A stretch of DNA of 64,000 nucleotides from Brachyspira hyodysenteriae ATCC 27164 (GCF_001676785.2 NZ_CP015910.2:248001-312000), one strand, 5' to 3'. Positions 16,706 to 24,632 are shown, counted from the first letter of the stretch. Notes: generated by a model from the sequence alone, not told the origin. Translations and numbers: made by a program.

Positions 16706-17815
16706 ATGCACAACAACATGCATGAAAAGTACATGAAAATGGCTATAGAGGAAGCTAAAAAAGGAGAAGGTTTTACAAGTCCTAATCCTTTGGTTGGTGC
16801 TGTTATAGTGAAAGACGGAAAAGTTATAGGCATTGGATACCATAAAAAATGCGGTGAAAATCATGCAGAGATTAATGCTTTCTTAGATGCTAAAGAAAAA
16901 GGCGAAAATGTTGAAGATGCTGATATATATGTAACTTTAGAGCCTTGTTCTCATTATGGAAAAACTCCTCCTTGTGCTGATGCTATTATAAAAAATAAAT
17001 TAAAAAGAGTGATTATAGGATGTGTTGATTCTAATCCTAAAGTTGCAGGAAATGGTATAAAAAAATTAAAAGATGCTGGTATTGAAGTTATAGTAAATGT
17101 GCTTGAAGAAGAATGCAGAAAATTAAATGAGGTTTTCTTCTATTATATAGCTAATAAAAGACCATTCATTGTTATGAAATACGCTATGACTATTGATGGT
17201 AAAATAGCTACTGTAAGCGGTAAATCAAAATGGATAACTTCAGAAAAAACTAGAGAGCATTCTCATAGATTTAGAAATAAATACTCTGCTATAATGGTTG
17301 GAATAAATACTGTAATAGAAGATAATCCTACACTTAATTGCAGACTTCCAAATACTAGAAATCCTATAAGAATAATTTTGGATAGTTCATTAAAAATAGA
17401 TTTGGATTCTAATATTTGTAAAACTGCAAAAGAAATAAAAACGTTTATAGCTACTATTAGCAATGATGGAAAAAAAATAAAAGAACTTGAAAGTTTGGGT
17501 ATAGAGATAATAAAAATAGAAAATGATAATGGCAAAGTAAGTTTAAAAGATTTGATGAGAATACTTGGAGAAGAAAAAAATATTGACAGTGTGTATGTTG
17601 AAGGCGGTGCTGCTTTACATGCTAGTTTATTAAAAGAAAAGCTAGTAAATAAGGCTTTGATTTATATAGCACCAAAAATATTTGGAGGTTTTGAAGCAAA
17701 AGGCCCTATAGGAGGCGAAGGGATAGATGATCCTAATGATGCTGTTAAACTTGTTGAAGGCAGCATAACAAAAATAGAAGACGATTTGTTTTTGGAGTAT
17801 TATTTAAAATATTAA
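16706..17815 (+). CDS. ribD: Bifunctional riboflavin deaminase-reductase
   Basis: 369 residues. The N-terminal deaminase domain has the zinc ligands in HAE (His53, Glu55) and PCSHYGKTPPC (Cys81, Cys90). The C-terminal NADPH-dependent reductase domain starts about residue 150 (RPFIVMKYAMTIDGKIAT) and ends VYVEGGAALHASLL. It deaminates and reduces the pyrimidine made by GTP cyclohydrolase II. First gene of the rib operon under the FMN riboswitch. No strong Shine-Dalgarno is seen before the ATG at 16706 (AAGAG, 10 bp away); the ATG at 16718 is an alternative that keeps the domain intact. Confidence 0.95.
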   Translation: MHNNMHEKYMKMAIEEAKKGEGFTSPNPLVGAVIVKDGKVIGIGYHKKCGENHAEINAFLDAKEKGENVEDADIYVTLEPCSHYGKTPPCADAIIKNKLKRVIIGCVDSNPKVAGNGIKKLKDAGIEVIVNVLEEECRKLNEVFFYYIANKRPFIVMKYAMTIDGKIATVSGKSKWITSEKTREHSHRFRNKYSAIMVGINTVIEDNPTLNCRLPNTRNPIRIILDSSLKIDLDSNICKTAKEIKTFIATISNDGKKIKELESLGIEIIKIENDNGKVSLKDLMRILGEEKNIDSVYVEGGAALHASLLKEKLVNKALIYIAPKIFGGFEAKGPIGGEGIDDPNDAVKLVEGSITKIEDDLFLEYYLKY

Positions 17816-17836
17816 TTTATATAATATTTAATTATT

Positions 17837-17897
17837 GGGGACTAGTCCCCAAACCCCTACTTCTTTTGGTGGCCCAAAGAAGCAAAAGGACTGCATT
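17837..17897 (+). repeat. GGGGACTAGTCCCC hairpin module, copy 1
   Basis: A perfect 14-bp palindrome GGGGACTAGTCCCC, then ACCCCTACTTCTTTTGG/CCAAAGAAG, which forms a hairpin, then CAAAAGGACTGCATTT. The same 60 bp recurs at 22741-22802 with few changes. Here it separates ribD from ribE. Confidence 0.85.
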
Positions 17898-17956
17898 TAT
17901 ACCATTTTGCATTCAATGACATCAAAAAAAGATTATAATTATAGGATTATACAATA

Positions 17957-18598
17957 ATGTTTACTGGTATAGTTGAAGAAATAGGAACTGTTAAATCTGT
18001 ACAAAGCAAAGTTATTACAATAGAAGCTAGCAAAATATTTGATGATTTGCATTTGGGTGATAGTGTTGCTGTTAATGGTACTTGTTTAACTGTATCTAGT
18101 TTTGATAATAAAATATTTAATGCAGATGTTACTCAAGAAACTTTGAACCGTACTAATTTAGGAAGTTTAAAAAACGGAAGTAAAGTTAATCTTGAAAGAG
18201 CTATGACTTTAAGTGGAAGATTCGGCGGTCATATAGTAAGCGGACATATTGACGGCGTGGGAAGCATTAAGTCTATGAAGAAAGATGACAATGCTATAAT
18301 ACTCACTATTGAAGTGCCTAAACACTTAATGAAATATATAGTAGAAAAAGGTTCTGTTGCTGTTGACGGCATAAGTTTAACAGTGGCAAGTTTAACTGAT
18401 AATACTTTTTCTATAGCAGTTATTCCTCATACATTAAAGAAAACTGTACTTTATTATAAAAAAGAAGGTGATAAGGTTAATATTGAAAATGATGTTATAG
18501 GCAAATATGTAGAAAGGCTTTTGACATTTAAAGAAGATAATAATGATAGTAAAAAATCCAATATAACAATGGAATTTTTACTTAAAAATGGTTTTTAA
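17957..18598 (+). CDS. ribE: Riboflavin synthase, alpha subunit
   Basis: 213 residues made of two lumazine-binding barrels: the first starts MFTGIVEEIGTVKSV and has AVNGTCLTV; the second starts GGHIVSGHIDGVGSI and has AVDGISLTV. The enzyme dismutates two 6,7-dimethyl-8-ribityllumazine molecules to riboflavin as a trimer. The last 15 or so residues, after RLLTFKE, are a short extension. It lies 141 bp after ribD across the hairpin repeat and is the second gene of the rib operon. Confidence 0.95.
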   Translation: MFTGIVEEIGTVKSVQSKVITIEASKIFDDLHLGDSVAVNGTCLTVSSFDNKIFNADVTQETLNRTNLGSLKNGSKVNLERAMTLSGRFGGHIVSGHIDGVGSIKSMKKDDNAIILTIEVPKHLMKYIVEKGSVAVDGISLTVASLTDNTFSIAVIPHTLKKTVLYYKKEGDKVNIENDVIGKYVERLLTFKEDNNDSKKSNITMEFLLKNGF

Positions 18599-18680
18599 TA
18601 ATTATGCACTTTTTACAGCTTTTTACAGCTAATAAATATTAGGAAAAAGTTGAATAAAAAATAAAAATGGAGCATTAAAA

Positions 18681-19880
18681 ATGGAAAATGTTTACAGCAC
18701 TATCGATGAAGCTTTAGAGGATTTAAGAAACGGAAAAATTATAGTTGTTTCTGATGATGAAGATAGAGAAAATGAGGGCGATTTAATCTGTGCGGCAGAA
18801 TTTGCTACTACAGAAAATATCAACTTTATGGCTACTTATGCTAAGGGTTTGATATGTATGCCTATGAGTAAAGAGATTACAAATAGATTAAATTTAAATC
18901 AAATGGTTACAAAAAATACTGATAATCATGAAACAGCTTTCACAGTATCTATTGACCATGTTGAAACTACAACAGGAATATCAGCTGTTGAAAGATCTAT
19001 CACAGCTTTAAAAGTTATTGATGAGAATGCTAAACCTGAAGATTTTAGACGTCCTGGTCATATGTTCCCATTACTTGCAAAAGAAGGCGGAGTATTGGTT
19101 AGAATGGGACATACTGAAGCTACTGTTGATTTGATGAGATTAGCAGGTTTAAAAGAATGCGGTTTATGCTGTGAGATTATGAGAGATGACGGCGATATGA
19201 TGAGAAGAGATGATTTGATTGATTTCGCTAAAAAACATAATCTTAAAATGATCACTGTTTCTGATTTGATTGATTATAGAAAAAAGAATGAAGATTTAAT
19301 GGAGCTTTACGCTAAGGCTAAAATGCCTACTAAATACGGTGAGTTTGAAATACTTACTTTCGTAAATAAAATCACAAAAGAACATCATGTAGTTTTAACT
19401 ATGGGAGATATTTCAAGCGGAGAAGATGTACTTTGCAGAGTTCATTCTGAATGTTTAACAGGTGATGCATTAGGCTCTAAAAGATGCGATTGCGGTGAGC
19501 AGTATGATTATGCTATGAGAAAAATTGCAGAGGAAGGCAGGGGCATAATGGTTTATATGCGTCAGGAAGGAAGAGGAATAGGACTTGTTAATAAATTAAG
19601 AGCCTATGAACTTCAGGACAGCGGACTTGATACAGTTGATGCTAATATAGCTTTGGGTTTCAGAGATGATATGCGTGAATATTATGAGGCTTATCAAATG
19701 CTTAAAAATTTGGGAGTAAAAAGCATAAAAATAATGACTAATAACCCAGATAAAATAAAGTATTTGAATAATTACGGCTTAGAGATAAAAGACAGAGTAC
19801 CTATACAGATAGAAGCTTCAGAGTATGATGCATTTTATCTAAAAACTAAGAAGGAAAGAATGGGCCATATATTAGATTAA
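18681..19880 (+). CDS. ribBA: Bifunctional DHBP synthase / GTP cyclohydrolase II
   Basis: 399 residues. The DHBP synthase domain (about 1-205) has [29 protein letters not shown] and GHTEATVDL. The GTP cyclohydrolase II domain (about 206-399) has the three zinc cysteines in [20 protein letters not shown] and RQEGRGIGL. It supplies both precursors of the lumazine. All key residues are intact. The last codons (MGHILD) and the following bases are repeated twice more downstream, at 19969 and 21051. Shine-Dalgarno GGAG lies 8 bp before the ATG. Confidence 0.96.
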   Translation: MENVYSTIDEALEDLRNGKIIVVSDDEDRENEGDLICAAEFATTENINFMATYAKGLICMPMSKEITNRLNLNQMVTKNTDNHETAFTVSIDHVETTTGISAVERSITALKVIDENAKPEDFRRPGHMFPLLAKEGGVLVRMGHTEATVDLMRLAGLKECGLCCEIMRDDGDMMRRDDLIDFAKKHNLKMITVSDLIDYRKKNEDLMELYAKAKMPTKYGEFEILTFVNKITKEHHVVLTMGDISSGEDVLCRVHSECLTGDALGSKRCDCGEQYDYAMRKIAEEGRGIMVYMRQEGRGIGLVNKLRAYELQDSGLDTVDANIALGFRDDMREYYEAYQMLKNLGVKSIKIMTNNPDKIKYLNNYGLEIKDRVPIQIEASEYDAFYLKTKKERMGHILD

Positions 19881-19890
19881 ATTAAAAAAT

Positions 19891-19952
19891 AAAAAACTTG
19901 TGAGTGCCTGACATTTGCAAAATGTCAGGGCTTATCAACGAACAAGTTTTTT
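19891..19952 (+). ncRNA. Structured hairpin element U1
   Basis: Outer stem AAAAAACTTGT/ACAAGTTTTTT is perfect over 11 bp. GAG follows on the left and CGA precedes on the right. Inner hairpin CCTGACATTT/AAATGTCAGG has a 3-nt loop. The A6/T6 flanks could make it a bidirectional terminator after ribBA. Confidence 0.55.
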
Positions 19953-19999
19953 ATATATAATAAAGCGTATGGGCCATATATTAGATTAAATATAAAAAT

Positions 20000-20082
20000 A
20001 AAAAATTACTAGCCTCCGGCAACTGACAAAGGAAGTTGCCAGAGCTTATTGCTATAGACAGAAAGCAAGCTAGTAATTTTTT
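20000..20082 (+). ncRNA. Structured hairpin element U2
   Basis: Outer stem AAAAAATTACTAGC/GCTAGTAATTTTTT is perfect over 14 bp. The inner arm is CTCCGGCAACT/AGTTGCCAGAG with one mismatch, and a small third arm TTGCT/AGCAA gives a three-way junction. The sequence differs from U1 but the plan is the same. Confidence 0.55.
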
Positions 20083-20100
20083 ATGATATAGACTAGCATT

Positions 20101-20128
20101 TTGACATTTATATTAATTTTATTATAAT
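20101..20128 (+). promoter_or_regulatory. Sigma70 promoter of the Rpn gene, implying a leaderless mRNA
   Basis: TTGACA (20101-20106), a 16-bp spacer and TATAAT (20123-20128). The ATG is only 9 nt after the -10, so the expected transcript starts at or next to the start codon. No Shine-Dalgarno is present. Confidence 0.78.
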
Positions 20129-20137
20129 GTTTGTATT

Positions 20138-20986
20138 ATGGATAATGTAAAATATTTTAATACATTGAATGATTATTTTGTGAGATATCTTTTATCTGAT
20201 AGAGGAAGTGAAGCAATATTGTTGGATTTTATTAATTCAATAATGCTTGACTCCAATATGAAGACATTTAGAAGTGTTGAAATATTAACTCCATTTAATT
20301 ATAAAGAAAATTATGAAGATAAAGAAACAATTACAGATGTAAAATGTATAACTCAAAATGGTTCAGTTGTTATAATAGAGATTCAGCTTCAAGGAAATTC
20401 AAGGTTTCCAGAGAGAATACTTTATTATTGGGCTTCTAATTACAGCAAACTTTTAAAGCAGGGTGAAAAATATGATGCTCTAACTCCTGTAATTAGTATT
20501 AATCTTCTTAATTTTAATTTAGATGATTCAGAAAATATTCATTCTTGTTATATGATTTATGATACAGGTAATCAAAGATTATTAACTGATCATTTACAAA
20601 TACACATAATTGAAGTAAAAAAATTTAAATACAATTTATTAAAACCTGATTTAAATTGCTGGCTTAAATTTTTTACTATAAAGGAAAGTGATAATAAGGA
20701 GGTTATAATGTCAGAATTAGTAAAAGAAAAGCCTATAATGGAAGAAGTACAAAGAAGATATAATAACTTCATTAAAGATAGATTGATGATGAATGAATAT
20801 GATAAAAGACAAGCATATTTATATGGTAATCAAATAATGCTTGAAGAAGAGCGAAGACTAGGAATTGAAGAAGGTAAAAAAGAACAGCAAATATCTATAG
20901 CTAGAAACTTTAAAAAAGCTGGCATAGATATAAAAATAATTAGTGAAAATACAGGTTTGAGTATAGAAGAAATAGAAAACTTGTGA
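20138..20986 (+). CDS. Rpn-family PD-(D/E)XK nuclease / putative transposase (T. denticola type)
   Basis: 282 residues. The PD-(D/E)XK core is seen as Asp67 (TITDVKC) and Glu81-x-Gln83 (VVIIEIQLQGN). The N-terminal FNTLNDYFVRYLLSD and the C-terminal helical tail EEGKKEQQISIARNFKKAGI are typical of this family, long annotated as putative transposase. Characterised Rpn proteins from E. coli are DNA endonucleases that promote recombination. The last codons and stop (AACTTGTGA) belong to the downstream copy of the flanking direct repeat. It splits the riboflavin operon between ribBA and ribH and has its own promoter (20101). Confidence 0.88.
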   Translation: MDNVKYFNTLNDYFVRYLLSDRGSEAILLDFINSIMLDSNMKTFRSVEILTPFNYKENYEDKETITDVKCITQNGSVVIIEIQLQGNSRFPERILYYWASNYSKLLKQGEKYDALTPVISINLLNFNLDDSENIHSCYMIYDTGNQRLLTDHLQIHIIEVKKFKYNLLKPDLNCWLKFFTIKESDNKEVIMSELVKEKPIMEEVQRRYNNFIKDRLMMNEYDKRQAYLYGNQIMLEEERRLGIEEGKKEQQISIARNFKKAGIDIKIISENTGLSIEEIENL

Positions 20987-21036
20987 GTATCTGATATTTA
21001 TAAGAATGTTAGAACTTATGAATAAACAAGTTTTTT
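20976..21036 (+). ncRNA. Structured hairpin element U3a (counterpart of U1)
   Basis: Outer stem AAAACTTGT/ACAAGTTTT. The inner stem TCTGATATT/AATGTTAGA pairs fully with two G-U pairs; compared with U1 one C-G pair has become U-A. The stem overlaps the end of the Rpn gene, whose stop TGA is at 20984-20986. Confidence 0.55.
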
Positions 21037-21081
21037 ATATATATAAAAGAATGGGTCATATATTAGATTGAATTTAAAAAT

Positions 21082-21147
21082 AAAAAATTACGAGCCTCTT
21101 GCAACTGACAAAGGAAGTTGCAAGAGCTTATTAGCGAGTAATTTTTT
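21082..21147 (+). ncRNA. Structured hairpin element U3b (counterpart of U2)
   Basis: Outer stem AAAAAATTAC/GTAATTTTTT, GAG on the left and CGA on the right, inner stem CTCTTGCAACT/AGTTGCAAGAG perfect over 11 bp. Against U2, one G-C pair is replaced by U-A and one mismatch is repaired. A third ribBA-tail copy precedes it at 21051-21072. Confidence 0.55.
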
Positions 21148-21186
21148 ATATATAATAAAAAATATAATTAAGGAATTAATACGATC

Positions 21187-21657
21187 ATGAAAACTTTTGA
21201 AGGAAAACTCGTTAGTGAAAAACCAATTAAAATCGGTATAGTGTGTGCTAGATTCAATGAATTCATTGTTTCTAAACTTTTGGGCGGTGCTTTAGATGCT
21301 TTATCTCGTCATAATATAAAAGACGATGATATTACTGTAGCTTGGGTACCTGGTGCTTTTGAGATACCTCTTATTGCTTCTAAAATGGCTAAATCTAAAA
21401 AGTATGATGCAGTTGTTTGTTTGGGTGCTGTTATAAGAGGCTCTACTACTCATTATGATTATGTTTGTGCTGAAGTATCAAAAGGTATTGCTAATGTTTC
21501 TCTTAATTCTGATATACCTGTAATGTTTGGTGTGCTTACTACTGAAAATATTGAACAGGCTATTGAAAGAGCTGGAACTAAAGCAGGAAACAAAGGTTTT
21601 GATTCTGCTATGGCTGCTATTGAAATGGTTAACTTAATCAGAGAAATAGAAAAATAA
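21187..21657 (+). CDS. ribH: 6,7-dimethyl-8-ribityllumazine synthase
   Basis: 156 residues with the family motifs [53 protein letters not shown] (His in the active site) and [11 protein letters not shown]. It condenses the ribitylaminopyrimidine with DHBP and usually forms 60-subunit capsids. It is the last rib gene, but lies 1.3 kb after ribBA behind the Rpn gene and four hairpin elements, so FMN control may be weakened. Shine-Dalgarno AAGGAA is 12 bp before the ATG at 21187. Terminator at 21697. Confidence 0.95.
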   Translation: MKTFEGKLVSEKPIKIGIVCARFNEFIVSKLLGGALDALSRHNIKDDDITVAWVPGAFEIPLIASKMAKSKKYDAVVCLGAVIRGSTTHYDYVCAEVSKGIANVSLNSDIPVMFGVLTTENIEQAIERAGTKAGNKGFDSAMAAIEMVNLIREIEK

Positions 21658-21696
21658 AATATCTATTAATAATATTATTTGTCATTTAGTTTTATT

Positions 21697-21740
21697 AAAG
21701 CATAAAGAGCATGGATATAAAATGTTCTTTATGCTTTTTT
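21697..21740 (+). terminator. Terminator after ribH
   Basis: A long stem AAAGCATAAAGAGCAT/ATGTTCTTTATGCTTT (with one G-T pair) is followed by T-rich DNA. Confidence 0.88.
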
Positions 21741-21876
21741 AGTTTAAGTAAAAAATATAGTTTTTGATTAAAATAGTTATTTTTATAGTAGTTTTATTTA
21801 CTACTTATTATAATTAAAAACTTGATAAATATAGTCTAAATTATATAATTGCAATCAAAAATAATTTGTAAATATT

Positions 21877-22296
21877 ATGTCAGAGAATATTCGCTGGAAA
21901 CAGAGATTTAAGAATTTTGAAAAAGCATTTAATTTACTAAAAAGTGTATTTGAATAAAAAGAAATAAATGAATTATCATTATTAGAGCAGGAAGGTGTTG
22001 TTAAAAGATTTGAATATACTTATGAATTAGCTTGGAAAACTTTGAAAGATTATTTAAAATATAATGGAAGTTTAAACAATATAGATATATCCCCAAGAAA
22101 TATTTTTAAAGAAGGATATTCAGCAAAGATTATTAATAGTCAAGATGATTTTATTGATATGATGCTTAGACGTAATTTACTTTCACATACTTATGATTTT
22201 GTGAAGTTTAAAGAGATTATTAAACGAATAGAAAATAATTATTTGAAAATACTTAATGAATTATATAGTTTCTTTTTGGAAAAAATAAATGATTAA
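21877..22296 (+). pseudogene. HEPN-domain protein (HI0074 type) with an in-frame stop
   Basis: The frame from the ATG at 21877 reads MSENIRWKQRFKNFEKAFNL, then meets TAA at 21955-21957 after 26 codons, and continues in the same frame to 22296 with the rest of the HI0074-type helical domain (EQEGVVKRFEYTYELAWKTL, RNLLSHTYDF). The RNLLSHTY motif corresponds to the R-x4-6-H signature of HEPN toxins. The remaining part without the first helix could only start at a TTG (22042). A single base change would restore the gene. Its partner MNT gene follows 13 bp later and is intact. Sequencing error and suppression are alternatives. Confidence 0.8.
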
Positions 22297-22309
22297 AGGA
22301 TAAATATTA

Positions 22310-22600
22310 ATGCTTGATGAAAAGATAAAAGAAGGTATAAAAAATATATGCAGTTCTTATGAGAATATAGAACATGTTATACTGTTTGGTTCTAGGGCAA
22401 TGGATAGAGAAAAATATAATTCGGATATAGATTTGGCTGTAATAGGAAAGTTTGATTTACTATTTTGCGAAAGACTAAAAGAAGAATTATCAGAGCTTCC
22501 TACTCTTTTAAAATTCGATGTTATTTCTTATAATGATATAGAAAATCAAGAATTAATAAATGATATAAAAAATCATGGAAAAATTATTTATAAAAAATAG
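22310..22600 (+). CDS. MNT nucleotidyltransferase antitoxin (HI0073 type)
   Basis: 96 residues of the minimal nucleotidyltransferase fold: ILFGSRAMDREKYNSDIDLA, with Gly27-Ser28 and the metal-binding Asp39 and Asp41. In HEPN/MNT toxin-antitoxin pairs this protein neutralises the HEPN ribonuclease, often by adding AMP to it. Here the HEPN partner just upstream is interrupted by a stop codon, so this antitoxin may be a remnant or act on another HEPN protein. Shine-Dalgarno AAAGGA lies 10 bp before the ATG. Confidence 0.85.
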   Translation: MLDEKIKEGIKNICSSYENIEHVILFGSRAMDREKYNSDIDLAVIGKFDLLFCERLKEELSELPTLLKFDVISYNDIENQELINDIKNHGKIIYKK

Positions 22601-22681
22601 TATTAATGATATTTGATGAATAATGTATCATTATAGCAGGAAAATATTTCCTCATTAATATATTCTATAATCAAGTTTATT

Positions 22682-23195
22682 TATATATACTAAAAATTTT
22701 TAAGTTTGTCAAAATTAGTTTTTATATTGCTATTATTTTTGGGGACTAGTCCCCGAACCCCTACTTCTTTTGGTGACCCAAAGAAGCAAAAGGACTGCAT
22801 TTTTGACACAAATCTTGGTTTTACTTCACATTTAAAACAAAACTTAATAATATTTTATACTATTAATAAATAAAAATTACATTTACCAAAAGTAAAAATT
22901 GACAAAGTATAGTTGTTTAGGTATATACTAAGAATTTTTAAGTTTCTCAATTGATCCACTTTATATAAATTTTATCTACTTTTTTGCAGCAACACTCTGC
23001 GGACTTCGTCAAAGTTTTTATCCTTCTGATACGCTTCACGAAAGGCTATATTTTAGATTAAATTTAATGTTTTATCTTACATGTAAAACAAAATTAGTAT
23101 TATTTAGTACTAATTTAATACTTTCAGTTTTTGCAACTTTTTGCTGGGGAAAAGTTGAATAAAAAAATGACAAACTTAAAAATTTTCAGTATATA
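22682..23195. repeat. Composite outward-promoter repeat, two units
   Basis: The left end, read leftwards, is TTGACA-17-TATATA (22682-22712). The right end is TGACA-17-TATATA pointing right (23168-23195). In the middle (22899-22950) a right end and a left end are fused: TTGACA-17-TATATACT, then a reverse -35-like TCTCAA. Inside are copy 2 of the GGGGACTAGTCCCC module (22741-22802), an ACTCTGCGGACTTCGTCAAAG module, and TTTTTGCAACTTT...AAAAGTTG. It fills the gap between the MNT and ankyrin genes; no protein is encoded. Confidence 0.75.
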
Positions 23196-23204
23196 TTAAA
23201 AGTA

Positions 23205-24191
23205 TTAATTATATTTTTCAAGAAGCTCAACTATATCTTCATAATTTTCTGATTTTGCCAAATCAAGTGCAGTATAACCATCTTCATCAGTTATAGAAGT
23301 ATCAGCATTATTTTCTAAAAGTACTTTTGCAGCTTCAAATTGATTAAAACTTGCTGCATACATTAAAGCAGTCATTCCATAATCAGTGGTATAATTAATA
23401 TCAGCACCATTTTCTAATAACATATTGATTATATTAGTGTTTCCTTTATAAGCGGCATTCATTAAAGGAGTAGGCGATATCTCAATATGTTCATTTTTTA
23501 TTTCGCATACTGTATTGGCGTCAGCTCCCTTTTCAAGTAAAAATTTTACCATCTCTTCATTATTGAAAGAAGCAGCATAAACTAAAGCATTAATGCCGTC
23601 ATCATCTTTTGCTTCAATGTCCGCACCTTTTTCAATTAAAAGCTCTGTTATAGCAATATTATGAAGGCTAGCCATAAGAGGAGTAAAGCCTGTAAGTTCA
23701 GCAGGTAAATTGACATCAGCTCCTAAATCTATAAGTTTACGAACAAGTTCTTCATCATACATAGCTTCTGTTAATGGAGTAGAATATCCTAAAGTTAAAT
23801 TAACATCTGCATTATTTTCTAATAAATAATTTATGATATCAGTTTGCTTATATTTTATAGCTTGTATTAAAGGCGTTGACTTAGAATATTCATCTATCTC
23901 TAAGTTATAATTAATATCTAAACTTTTTGATTCAATTAATTTTTTGATTGTTTGAAAATCTCCTGATTCTATAAAAGATACAATTTCTTTATCTGTGTAT
24001 GAATAATATGTTGTTTCTTCTGTTTGATTTGTATTTATTGATGAATTATTTGATTGTTCTGTTTTATTTATATTATTATCTGTACTGTCATCTAAATTTA
24101 TAGTTACTTTATCTGCATTATTATTGTTTGATTCTTTGCTATCACAAGAAAATATAATTATAGAAAGTAAAAAAATTAATAAATATTTCAT
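23205..24191 (-). CDS. Ankyrin-repeat lipoprotein 1
   Basis: 328 residues from the ATG at 24191 (MKYLLIFLLSIIIFSC), with Cys16 lipidated; a start two codons earlier is possible. An Asn/Thr/Ser-rich linker (about 17-65) is followed by roughly eight ankyrin repeats such as STPLIQAIKYKQTDIINYLL and GMTALMYAASFNQFEAAKVL. It should be anchored in a membrane with the repeats binding another protein. It is a close paralogue of the next gene upstream (24633-25961), including promoter and 3' flank. A promoter lies upstream on the minus strand (TTGAAA-16-TATACT, about 24251-24224). Confidence 0.9.
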   Translation of the reverse strand: MKYLLIFLLSIIIFSCDSKESNNNNADKVTINLDDSTDNNINKTEQSNNSSINTNQTEETTYYSYTDKEIVSFIESGDFQTIKKLIESKSLDINYNLEIDEYSKSTPLIQAIKYKQTDIINYLLENNADVNLTLGYSTPLTEAMYDEELVRKLIDLGADVNLPAELTGFTPLMASLHNIAITELLIEKGADIEAKDDDGINALVYAASFNNEEMVKFLLEKGADANTVCEIKNEHIEISPTPLMNAAYKGNTNIINMLLENGADINYTTDYGMTALMYAASFNQFEAAKVLLENNADTSITDEDGYTALDLAKSENYEDIVELLEKYN

Positions 24192-24317
24192 AAACAATAT
24201 ATCCTATAGTCAAGTTTTTTATTAGTATATAATAAAAATGTATTTTTTCAAGTTTTATATTAAATCCCTATAGGGTATATTTTTATTAAAATTCAATCAT
24301 AAAAATTTATTTTAAAA

Positions 24318-24376
24318 CCCCACCCTTTATGTTTATTGTTTTATACTTGAATATTAACTTTATTTGTTTTTCAGTT
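24318..24376. repeat. Left outer arm of a nested-palindrome element (fragment)
   Basis: CCCCACCCTTTATG followed by TTTATTGTTTTATACTTGAA matches element F (26085 onward) almost exactly but stops at 24376, where an outward-promoter repeat begins. It is the truncated product of the ankyrin-region duplication. Confidence 0.75.
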
Positions 24377-24625
24377 TATACTTAAAATTTTTAAGTTTGT
24401 CAATTTTTATGTTGTTCTTTTTCCAGCCGCACGCTACAGTGGCAATACCATACCTACACTTACAGTGGATTTCGTCAGGTACTCCTTTCAGTCGCAGTAC
24501 TTCCTTCGGTCGCAAAAGAAGTGGGGTGTTACGAAGTACGCAGAGCGGCACGTCTGTGTGCCATCACAAATAATAAAATTTAAAAAACTAGAATTGACAA
24601 AATATATTTGTTTAGGTATATATTA
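24377..24625. repeat. Outward-promoter repeat with GC-rich core
   Basis: The left end, read leftwards, is TTGACA-17-TA-rich (24377-24403). The right end is TTGACA (24594-24599), a 17-bp spacer and TATATA, pointing at the 3' end of the second ankyrin gene. The GC-rich core has GCAGTACTTCCTTCGGTCGC, AAAAGAAGTGGGGTGTTACG and AAGTACGCAGAGCG, shared with 61620-61675. Confidence 0.75.
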
Positions 24626-24632
24626 AAAAGTA

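Larger units (their letters stand above)
19860..20084 (+). repeat. Direct-repeat block, left of the Rpn gene (ribBA-tail and hairpin units 1 and 2)
   Basis: Two units occur in tandem. Each starts with the ribBA tail word TGGGCCATATATTAGATTAA (19861 in the gene itself, and again at 19970) and continues with an A-rich linker and a hairpin element (19891-19952, 20000-20082). The segment from about 19896 to 20084 recurs at about 20976-21149, so the Rpn gene sits between direct repeats of roughly 170-190 bp. Confidence 0.8.

Noticed and set aside
20138-20986. Classical insertion sequence
   Set aside because: No terminal inverted repeats or short target duplication is seen; the protein is a PD-(D/E)XK nuclease, not a DDE or HUH transposase. 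The long direct repeats need another explanation.
24360-24573. Open frames in the repeat between the ankyrin genes
   Set aside because: Same repeat modules as at 54.2 and 61.6 kb; no start signal or known family.
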